From: Actinomycetota bacterium
GTDB taxonomy: Bacteria; Actinomycetota; Thermoleophilia; UBA2241
Length of the DNA stretch: 12,242 bases
Assembly: GCA_026392265.1 (NCBI GenBank)
Contig: JAPLCL010000304.1
Location: forward strand, 1-12,242
Direction: 5' to 3'
A model generated the notes under the pieces. That model had not been told where the DNA came from, did no database searches, and was given only the letters and a program-made list of their open reading frames with translations. The position numbers were made by a program, and so were the translations under genes. Below, in pieces: positions 7,115 through 12,242 of the stretch. How positions within the stretch are numbered: the stretch's first letter is position 1; each line of letters starts with the position of its first letter.

Positions 7115-7334
7115 GCTGCGGGCAACCCGTCGCACGTGTTCAGCCGGTCCTGTCGCCGGGCGAGCCCGGCGGCTGCAGCGGCTGCAGCGGCCCTCCGCGC
7201 CGTGCCCCACGAAGTCCACGGGCACTGACCGAGCATCCTTCTTTCGCCGGCTCTCCGGCGGGTGCGGAGAGGCGTGGGATTCGGTACTGCACGAGAGTCC
7301 CAGCTTGCCGAATACTACACAAAGCGCCCTGCTC
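7115..7334 (+). repeat. Gap after permease 1: hairpins, a tandem 9-mer and inverted repeats
   Basis: No gene is seen in this stretch. CGCCGGGC (7154-7161) and GCCCGGCG (7164-7171) form a 7-bp stem with a CGAG loop, which could end the permease 1 transcript, though no T-run follows. GGCTGCAGC is repeated in tandem (7171-7179, 7180-7188). CGCCGG/CCGGCG (7245-7250/7255-7260) is a second small hairpin. ATTCGG (7279-7284) is mirrored by CCGAAT (7308-7313), and TGGGA (7275-7279) by TCCCA (7298-7302), just upstream of a candidate promoter. These imperfect dyads could be regulator sites, but the consensus of this Lrp homologue is unknown. Confidence 0.4.
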
Positions 7335-7361
7335 TTGACATTTTCCGACGCTGGGTATCGA
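7335..7361 (+). promoter_or_regulatory. Candidate sigma-70-type promoter for the Lrp-type gene
   Basis: A perfect -35 TTGACA (7335-7340) is followed after 15 bases by TATCGA (7356-7361), a weak -10 at slightly short spacing. It lies in the most AT-rich patch of the gap and would give a leader of about 35 bases before GTG 7403. The -35 is convincing and the -10 is not, so confidence is moderate to low. Confidence 0.4.
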
Positions 7362-7402
7362 AATAGCCCCAACGAACAGGCGCGAGACCAAGGGGGGTCA
7401 GG

Positions 7403-7894
7403 GTGCCGTTTTCTCTCGACGCGATCGATCGCAGCGTCGTTTCGCTCCTTCTCGAGGACGGGCGCATCTCGTCGGCCGAGATCACGCGACGCATCGGGCA
7501 CGTGTCCGAGCGCGCCGTGCGCTACCGTATCGAGAGGCTGGTGCGCTCGGGCGTGATCCGTATCAGCGCCATCGTCAATCCTCAGGCGGTGGGTTTCAGC
7601 GTCATCGGCGACGTCCTCATCGACGTCGCCCCCGGTAAGCTGCAGGACGTCGCCGCGCAGCTCGTGGACTTCCCGACCGTCAGCTACGTGGCCGGCTCCG
7701 TCGGCGAAGGAGACCTCAGCGTGCAGGTCTACGCGCGCGACACCGAGGAGCTCCTGCGCTTCGTCAACGAAGTCATCGGCAAGGTCCCTGGAGTCACCCG
7801 CACCAAGCTCGCGATGGTGCCGTGGAAGCTCAAGGATGTCTATCAGTGGCAGGTGCCTGTGGAGGCCGCTGAAGAGGGGAGGGCGATCGGCTGA
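7403..7894 (+). CDS. Lrp/AsnC-family transcriptional regulator
   Basis: A 163-residue DNA-binding regulator of the feast/famine (Lrp/AsnC) family, of usual length (about 150-165). The N-terminal winged helix-turn-helix spans about residues 5-55. It has the family opening LDAIDRSVVSLLLEDGRIS, then AEITRRIGHVSERAVRYRIERL and the closing SGVIR. A C-terminal ligand-binding RAM domain (about 65-150) follows, with the typical VSYVAGSVGEGDLSVQVYA strand-turn-strand. GTG 7403 has AAGGGGGG at 7390-7397. The gene sits between two related permeases, 93 bases before the second, so it probably co-transcribes with permease 2 and controls one or both transporters and itself in response to an amino acid. The effector and target sites are not evident. 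Confidence 0.93.
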   Translation: MPFSLDAIDRSVVSLLLEDGRISSAEITRRIGHVSERAVRYRIERLVRSGVIRISAIVNPQAVGFSVIGDVLIDVAPGKLQDVAAQLVDFPTVSYVAGSVGEGDLSVQVYARDTEELLRFVNEVIGKVPGVTRTKLAMVPWKLKDVYQWQVPVEAAEEGRAIG

Positions 7895-7934
7895 GGGTGT
7901 GCGTTCCCGTGTCTCTGACCATCAACCCGTGCTT

Positions 7935-7960
7935 CGCCGCCAGGGGGGCCCATGGCGGCG
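7935..7960 (+). promoter_or_regulatory. Hairpin in the Lrp-permease 2 gap
   Basis: CGCCGCCA (7935-7942) pairs perfectly with TGGCGGCG (7953-7960) around a G-rich 10-base loop. It lies upstream of the permease 2 ribosome site (AAGGGGGGAA, 7977-7985). The in-frame ATG at 7952 falls in this structure, an argument against that ATG as the start. As with permease 1, a hairpin precedes the start by a short distance. Confidence 0.4.
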
Positions 7961-7987
7961 GTGCCCGGAATCAGCAAGGGGGGAAGT

Positions 7988-9607
7988 GTGGCTGAAGAAC
8001 TAGCGTTTGCCCGCAAAGCCAGCGGCCTCGTCCGCGGCCTCTCAATGTGGGATGCCTTCGGCGTCGGCTTCATGAACCAGGGGCTCACGCCCTCGATCTG
8101 GGTCATGACCAGCCTGGGCGTCGGCGTCTACCTCGGTGGCAACCTCATTTGGGCCACCATCATCTCGATGATCCTCGCCGGCATCGGCTTCCCGCTCGTG
8201 TGGGGCGTGCTCGGCGGCTCCATGCCTCGTTCAGGCGGGGAGTACATCTACAACTCGCGCATCATCCATCCCATCGTGGGTATCGGCGAGTCGTTCGGTA
8301 ACGCCTTTGTGTGGATCATGTGGATCTACGTGCTGGCGCCGTGGACGGCCGACCCGGGCATGACGATGATGGCGCAGTTCATGGGCTGGCAAGGGCTGGC
8401 CGATTTTGCCACCAACCTGTGGGGCATGTTCGCCATCGCCACGGTAGCCAACATCATGGCCTTCCTGTTCGTAGTGTTCGGCATCAAGTGGTTCGCGCGC
8501 ATCCAGAAGATAGTCATGCTCCTCGGCATCGGCGGCTGCGCAGTGCTTCTGGCGGCGATCTGCTTCTACAACAAGGCCGACTTCGTCGCCGGCTGGAACA
8601 GCATCGCCCAGCAGTACGGCTCGGTCGACTACGCCGGCTTCCTCAAGGCGGCGAATGCCGAGGCGGGCGGCGCCATCCCGAACACCTGGAACTGGTTCGA
8701 CACCTTCGGCGTCATGGTCGCAGGCTCCTGGCTCTTCGCCTATAGCTACTGCATCACGTTCATCGCCGGCGAGGTCAAGCGCCCCGACAAGACCATCATC
8801 CTCTCCAACCTCTTCGCCATCATCGTGCCCGGCGTGTTCATGCTCTGGGCCGCCATTGGCCTCTACCACATGGTCGCGTTCAACTTCTTCTCGGCCACGC
8901 AGTTCGTCGACAACGCCGGCAGCGACCTGGGCGGCGCCTATACCGTGCCGTGGAGTACCAGCTTCATCGGCCTTCTCGCCATGGTGAACCAGAACAAGAT
9001 CCTGCTGTTCATCGCAGTGATGTCGTTCCTGGCGTTCAACATCTGGTGGATCGCCCTGTCGTACCTGGCCTTCCCGCGCATTCTCTTCGCCTGGGGTATG
9101 GACCGCATGGGCCCCAAGTGGTTCACCGACATCAACCCGCGCTTCGCGAGTCCGGTGAAGAACCACGTCCTGTGCTTCGTGCTCGGCCAGATCATGATCG
9201 CGGTGTACATCTTCTGGCAGAACGAAGCCATGCAAGGCCTGGCCGTCACGGCCCTCGAGATCTTCTCGGTATTTGGCGTGACCGCTATCGCGGCCCTGCT
9301 GTTCCCCTACGTCAAGCGCTCCAAGGGCATCTGGGACGCGTCGCCGTACAAGACGTGGAAGCTGCTCGGTATCCCCGTGGTGACGATCGGCGCCATCGTC
9401 GACCTTATCTACCTGGGTATCCTGGCGTACTTCTTCTTCTTCCTGCCCGACCCCGACAAGCGCCTCGAGGGCTTCACTGCGTCCACGGCCATCCTCATCG
9501 CCGTGCTCTGGATCGCGGGTATCCTCTGGTACTTCTTCTGGAAGCAGCGCAGCAAGCGCGTGGGCGTCGACGTGTCGATGACCTACGGCGAGTTGCCGCC
9601 GGAGTGA
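7988..9607 (+). CDS. APC-superfamily amino acid/amine permease 2 (paralogue of permease 1)
   Basis: A 539-residue inner-membrane APC transporter clearly paralogous to permease 1. It shares the opening MAEELAFARKASG, PRSGGEYIYNSRIIHPIVG after the second helix, GEVKRPDKT, a GMDRMGPKWF loop, the KGIWxxSPYKTWK segment and the final MTYGELPPE. It diverges most in the external loops (about residues 125-145 and 220-240), where substrate preference may differ. GTG 7988 is chosen over an in-frame ATG at 7952. The homologous start in permease 1 is also GTG, both are preceded by a run of Gs, and the 12 extra residues have no counterpart. It probably shares a transcript with the Lrp-type regulator just upstream. 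A strong hairpin follows the stop. Confidence 0.93.
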   Translation: MAEELAFARKASGLVRGLSMWDAFGVGFMNQGLTPSIWVMTSLGVGVYLGGNLIWATIISMILAGIGFPLVWGVLGGSMPRSGGEYIYNSRIIHPIVGIGESFGNAFVWIMWIYVLAPWTADPGMTMMAQFMGWQGLADFATNLWGMFAIATVANIMAFLFVVFGIKWFARIQKIVMLLGIGGCAVLLAAICFYNKADFVAGWNSIAQQYGSVDYAGFLKAANAEAGGAIPNTWNWFDTFGVMVAGSWLFAYSYCITFIAGEVKRPDKTIILSNLFAIIVPGVFMLWAAIGLYHMVAFNFFSATQFVDNAGSDLGGAYTVPWSTSFIGLLAMVNQNKILLFIAVMSFLAFNIWWIALSYLAFPRILFAWGMDRMGPKWFTDINPRFASPVKNHVLCFVLGQIMIAVYIFWQNEAMQGLAVTALEIFSVFGVTAIAALLFPYVKRSKGIWDASPYKTWKLLGIPVVTIGAIVDLIYLGILAYFFFFLPDPDKRLEGFTASTAILIAVLWIAGILWYFFWKQRSKRVGVDVSMTYGELPPE

Positions 9608-9625
9608 TGTAAGCAGTACCGTAAT

Positions 9626-9651
9626 GGGGCGGGAGCGCCCGCTCCCGCCCC
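9626..9651 (+). terminator. Strong hairpin after permease 2, probable terminator or attenuator
   Basis: GGGGCGGGAGC (9626-9636) pairs perfectly over 11 bp with GCTCCCGCCCC (9641-9651) around a GCCC loop. The flanking GTAA/TTAC can extend it past a bulge. It begins 18 bases after the permease stop, and the tail TTACTGTCT is only weakly T-rich. The next gene's Shine-Dalgarno is 11 bases further on, so the hairpin also lies in the leader of that gene. Confidence 0.65.
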
Positions 9652-9673
9652 TTACTGTCTCTGGAGTGTGCAG

Positions 9674-10606
9674 ATGATCAAACTATTCTTCGTCACCGAT
9701 ATTCATGGCTCTAACGAGTGCTATCGCAAGTTCCTCAACGCGCTTCCGATCTACGGGGCGGACGTGGCCGTCCTGCTCGGCGACCTCACGGGCAAGGTAC
9801 TCGTGCCGCTCGTCGAGAAGGGCAACGACACGTGGGAGTGCACCCTCATGGGGCAGCACCGCGACATCGCCACCAAAGAAGAGCTCGCCGACATCAAGAA
9901 GATCACCGAGAACGCGGGCTACTACTGGGTGCACCAGACGCGCGACGAGTTCAACGAGACGCGCGGTGACCCGGCCAAGATCGACGCCCTGTTCAAGAGC
10001 CTCGTCTTTGCGCGCGTGCAGGAGTGGCTCGACCTCGCCGACGAGCGCCTTGAGGGCAAGCCGTATCAGATGTACATGGCTCCCGGCAACGACGACTGGT
10101 TCGTCATCGACGACATGATCGACAATGCCAAGCTGGTACACCCGTGCGACAAGCGCGTCGTGCAGGTCGACAACCACGAGATGGTCACCTCGTCGTACTC
10201 CAACCCCACGCCGTGGCAGACCCCGCGCGAGATGAGCGAAGAGGATCTCGAGACGCATCTGCGTGGCCTCGTGGGGCAGATCAAGAACCAGGAGACGGCG
10301 ATCTACAACTTCCACGTGCCGCCGTACGGCTACTCCCTCGATCTGTGCCCCAAGCTCGACGAGAACCTCACGATGGCCGCCGACGAGAAGATCCACGCGG
10401 GTAGCCTCGGTGCCAAGAGGCTCATCGAAGAGAATCAGCCGCTGCTCGGCCTCTTCGGCCATATCCACGAGTCTCGCGGTGCCCAGAAGGCCGGCCGCAC
10501 GCTGCTCATCAACCCGGGCAGCGAGTACTCCGAGGGCATCCTCAAGGGTGTCATCGTCATGCTCGACAAGAAGAAGGTGAAGGACTACGTCTTCACGTCC
10601 GGTTGA
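9674..10606 (+). CDS. Calcineurin-like metallophosphoesterase of unknown substrate
   Basis: A 310-residue, probably cytoplasmic protein with the di-metal phosphoesterase motifs in order: DIHGS (D9, H11), GDLTGK (D37), GND (N139, with Asp where GNHD has His), NFHVPPYG (H214) and GHIHES (H263, H265). These fit an intact two-metal active site. A long insertion between the second and third motifs (about 45-130), rich in charged helix, is larger than in minimal family members and may set substrate choice. ATG 9674 has GGAG (9663-9666) seven bases upstream. A GTG at 9668 overlaps too closely with that site. No signal peptide is seen. A nucleotidyltransferase-fold gene follows after 55 bases and may be a functional partner. 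Members of this superfamily act on nucleotides, nucleic acids or phosphoproteins, and nothing here selects among them. Confidence 0.88.
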   Translation: MIKLFFVTDIHGSNECYRKFLNALPIYGADVAVLLGDLTGKVLVPLVEKGNDTWECTLMGQHRDIATKEELADIKKITENAGYYWVHQTRDEFNETRGDPAKIDALFKSLVFARVQEWLDLADERLEGKPYQMYMAPGNDDWFVIDDMIDNAKLVHPCDKRVVQVDNHEMVTSSYSNPTPWQTPREMSEEDLETHLRGLVGQIKNQETAIYNFHVPPYGYSLDLCPKLDENLTMAADEKIHAGSLGAKRLIEENQPLLGLFGHIHESRGAQKAGRTLLINPGSEYSEGILKGVIVMLDKKKVKDYVFTSG

Positions 10607-10644
10607 TCGGCGCGTAGACTACGGGCTTCATCGAGACGCCGATC
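10605..10644 (+). repeat. Inverted repeat between the phosphoesterase and nucleotidyltransferase genes
   Basis: GATCGGCG (10605-10612) overlaps the phosphoesterase stop and is mirrored by CGCCGATC (10637-10644). An inner CGTAGACTACG (10612-10622) can form its own small stem. It ends just before the ribosome site AAAGGGGG (10648-10655). It may adjust translation of the second gene. A terminator role is unlikely because no T-run follows. Confidence 0.35.
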
Positions 10645-10661
10645 CCGAAAGGGGGCGATAG

Positions 10662-11468
10662 ATGGGTCAGTTCATCCTGCCCAAGGACATCCCGCTCGAC
10701 CGCTATCCCAAGCCCGAGGTGTTTCTCGACGAGGGTAAGCGCATCGCGGAGGCGGCGCAGCAGCAGGGTATCGTCATGCGAGTCATGGGTCCGCTGGCGC
10801 TGCACTACTACTTCCCGGACCAGATCGACCTGTACGCCAAGCTTGAGCGCCTCGGGGAACGCTACTTCACCGATATCGACTTCGCGACCTACGGCAAGAC
10901 GCGCAAGCATCTGGTGAAATTCATGGAGTCGGTCGGCTACGAGTGCGACCTGCAGACCATGGCGATGACGGGTACCACTCGCCACATCTACTTCGGCGGC
11001 AAGGTCCCGATGATCGATGTGTTCATCGACAAGCTCGACTACTGCCACGAGGTCAACTACGCCGGTCGCCTTGAGCTCGACCCCTGGAGCGTCTCGCTCG
11101 CGGACATCCTGCTGCAGAAGCTGCAGATCTGGGAGATCAACCACAAGGATCTCGTCGACATCGAGTATCTGTTCACGGTCGCCGACTTCGGCGAGGACGA
11201 TACCAAGAAGGTCAACGTCGGCTTCGTGGCTCGGCGTTTCGCCGACGATTGGGGCTTCTGGTACACCGGCACTACGAACCTCGATCGCGTCAAGGAACAC
11301 GTCGGTGGCGTCGACGCGCTAAGCGACGACCAGAAGGCCAAGATCAGGCAGGTCGCCGACGAGGTGCGGGCGCGCATCGACCAGGAGCCCAAGACCAAGA
11401 AGTGGGAGAAGCGCGCCAAGAAGGGTACCAAGAAGATCTGGTACAACACCGGGTTCTCCGACTGGTGA
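10662..11468 (+). CDS. Nucleotidyltransferase-fold protein (AbiEii/NTase type), function unknown
   Basis: A 268-residue cytoplasmic protein. It reads like a polymerase-beta-fold nucleotidyltransferase of the AbiEii type. It has MGPLALHYY (about 42-50, in place of the usual GGxAL), then TDIDF (D71 and D73, the probable metal carboxylates), then MIDVFID (D119), the likely third carboxylate. A helical block from about 144 to 170 (VSLADILLQKLQIWEINHKDLVDIEYL, given here in two parts: VSLADILLQKLQIWE then INHKDLVDIEYL) resembles the LLAxKLxAxxxRxxxRDxxDL helix of that family. A Lys-rich tail (about 243-258) suggests nucleic-acid or nucleotide binding. ATG 10662 has AAAGGGGG at 10648-10655. It lies 55 bases after the phosphoesterase. 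AbiEii is a toxin in type IV toxin-antitoxin pairs, but no AbiEi-like antitoxin gene is present, so a toxin role is not supported. It could equally be a housekeeping small-molecule or tRNA transferase. Confidence 0.7.
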   Translation: MGQFILPKDIPLDRYPKPEVFLDEGKRIAEAAQQQGIVMRVMGPLALHYYFPDQIDLYAKLERLGERYFTDIDFATYGKTRKHLVKFMESVGYECDLQTMAMTGTTRHIYFGGKVPMIDVFIDKLDYCHEVNYAGRLELDPWSVSLADILLQKLQIWEINHKDLVDIEYLFTVADFGEDDTKKVNVGFVARRFADDWGFWYTGTTNLDRVKEHVGGVDALSDDQKAKIRQVADEVRARIDQEPKTKKWEKRAKKGTKKIWYNTGFSDW

Positions 11469-11521
11469 TCACGCCGACGGCCGGCCGCACCTCGGGCCGC
11501 CGTCGCGAGTGACGAACGCAG

Positions 11522-11555
11522 CGAGGGCCGGGGCGCGCAGGCGCCCCGGCCCTCG
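11522..11555. terminator. Perfect 15-bp hairpin between convergent genes, bidirectional terminator
   Basis: Bases 11522-11536 pair with 11541-11555 over 15 perfect base pairs (arm CGAGGGCCGGGGCGC) around a GCAG loop. It lies between the stop of the nucleotidyltransferase-like gene (11468) and the stop of the convergent aminotransferase (11580), exactly where one shared terminator is expected. T-runs are absent on both sides, as often in GC-rich genomes. Confidence 0.75.
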
Positions 11556-11579
11556 TGTCGCGTACGGCTCCTACGGTTG

Positions 11580-12242
11580 TTAGTGCGCGACCAGCTCCCC
11601 TCGGCCGGCCAGCGCGCGCACGTCGGCGAGTGTCGCGTCGAGACGCTCGAGGACCGTGTCCATCTGCTCGTAGGTGATGATGGCCGGCGGCTGCATGCGC
11701 AGGGTCAGGGAGTTGAACAGCGTCCCTCCGATGAGCACGCCGCGGCTGAACAGCCCCTGGCTCACCGCGTAGCCGATCTCGGCGTTCTTGAACTGCATAC
11801 CGATGATCACGCCCACGCCGCGGATCTCCTCAAAGAGGTCGTCGTACACGCCGGCGAGCTCGGTCAGCTTGCCCTTGAGGTAGGCGCCCTTCTCCGCGGC
11901 CTGGCCGGGGATGTCCTCCTCGAGGGTGGCGTGCATCGCGCCGATGGCAGCCGCGGTGGCCATGGGGTTGCCGCCGAAGGTCGTGGTGTGGATGTAGGGG
12001 TTTTCGTACATTGTCGAGAAGACGTCCTCGGTGGCGATGAAGTTGCCGATCGGGATGACGGCGCCGCCGAGGGCCTTGCCCATCGTCATGATGTCGGGAC
12101 ACACGCCCGAGTGCTCCATGCCCCAGAGCCTGCCCGTGCGTCCCATGCCCGTCTGCACTTCGTCGGCGATGAGCAGGATGCCCCACTTGTCGCAGATGTC
12201 GCGGACCTTGGGGAAGTAATCGGCGGGGGGGATGATGGCGCC
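11580..12242 (-). CDS. Class III PLP aminotransferase, putrescine-aminotransferase-like, C-terminal part
   Basis: The 220 C-terminal residues of a class III pyridoxal-phosphate aminotransferase. The N-terminal half lies beyond the right edge. Visible family features are LIADEVQTGMGRTG (the Asp that holds the cofactor ring nitrogen), TMGKALGG with the Schiff-base Lys, and THTTFGGNP-like HTTTFGGNPMA, which binds the cofactor phosphate. Late segments EIGYAVSQGLFSRGVLIGGTL and LRMQPPAIIT look much like E. coli putrescine aminotransferase (PatA/YgjG), more than like acetylornithine or GABA enzymes, judged from memory. It probably moves an amino group from a diamine or omega-amino acid to a 2-oxo acid in the cytoplasm. 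Stop TAA is at 11580-11582. Substrate is uncertain. Nearby APC permeases could bring in the substrate. Confidence 0.9.
   Translation of the reverse strand, partial: GAIIPPADYFPKVRDICDKWGILLIADEVQTGMGRTGRLWGMEHSGVCPDIMTMGKALGGAVIPIGNFIATEDVFSTMYENPYIHTTTFGGNPMATAAAIGAMHATLEEDIPGQAAEKGAYLKGKLTELAGVYDDLFEEIRGVGVIIGMQFKNAEIGYAVSQGLFSRGVLIGGTLFNSLTLRMQPPAIITYEQMDTVLERLDATLADVRALAGRGELVAH

Noticed and set aside
5666..7501. A 611-residue open frame on the minus strand across permease 1 and the Lrp gene
   Set aside because: It is composed of His, Asp, Glu, Arg, Val and Gly without domain structure, and runs across two well-supported genes and their gap. It is a GC-bias artefact.
7952..7987. ATG 7952 as start of permease 2
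   Set aside because: The ATG lies within a hairpin, lacks a usable ribosome site, and adds residues with no counterpart in permease 1. GTG 7988 has the G-rich site and matches the paralogue's start.
10662..11468. Type IV toxin (AbiEii) with an antitoxin partner
   Set aside because: The only adjacent gene is a metallophosphoesterase, not an AbiEi-like winged-helix antitoxin, and the genes are not small or overlapping. Fold similarity alone does not support a toxin label.
1..12242. tRNA, rRNA, CRISPR arrays, insertion sequences, attachment sites
   Set aside because: No cloverleaf-like sequence, repeat-spacer pattern, transposase motif or terminal inverted repeat was found when reading both strands.

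Overview
The window is GC-rich DNA with tightly packed genes, G-rich Shine-Dalgarno sequences (GGAGG or AAGGGGGG), several GTG starts, and strong hairpins in most gaps. This fits a high-GC anaerobic or facultative bacterium. An actinobacterial lineage is plausible but cannot be proven from the window. All genes are on the + strand except the last, which is convergent and cut by the right edge. No rRNA, tRNA, CRISPR array, insertion sequence or phage gene was seen.

Region 1 (1-2657) is a one-carbon folate cluster in reaction order: formate-tetrahydrofolate ligase (fhs, 5' end missing), methenyl-THF cyclohydrolase of the cyclodeaminase family (fchA-like), and methylene-THF dehydrogenase (folD). 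Together they make the carbonyl-activating part of the methyl branch of the Wood-Ljungdahl pathway, or the same steps run in reverse. The FolD has lost the Lys and Gln that bifunctional FolD enzymes use for the cyclohydrolase step. FchA therefore probably supplies that activity, and this FolD is probably a dehydrogenase only.

Region 2 (2825-5291) holds two overlapping genes for an NADH-oxidising iron-sulfur module, a NuoE/HydC-type 2Fe-2S protein and a NuoF/HydB-type flavoprotein with extra clusters at both ends. No catalytic partner (hydrogenase, formate dehydrogenase, methylene-THF reductase) follows. The position next to the folate genes suggests redox coupling to C1 metabolism.

Region 3 (5292-9607) has two closely related APC-family permeases flanking an Lrp/AsnC regulator. 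The first permease has a structured leader with a possible six-codon ORF. A strong hairpin follows the second.

Region 4 (9674-11468) is a two-gene set: a calcineurin-like metallophosphoesterase and a nucleotidyltransferase-fold protein of the AbiEii type. Both look intact and neither has an assigned role. A 15-bp perfect hairpin separates them from the convergent C-terminal part of a class III aminotransferase that closely resembles putrescine aminotransferase. Amine or amino-acid uptake, a regulator and a transaminase lying beside a C1/redox cluster suggest an organism that ferments or assimilates amines or amino acids and exchanges electrons with folate C1 metabolism. That link is inference from gene order.
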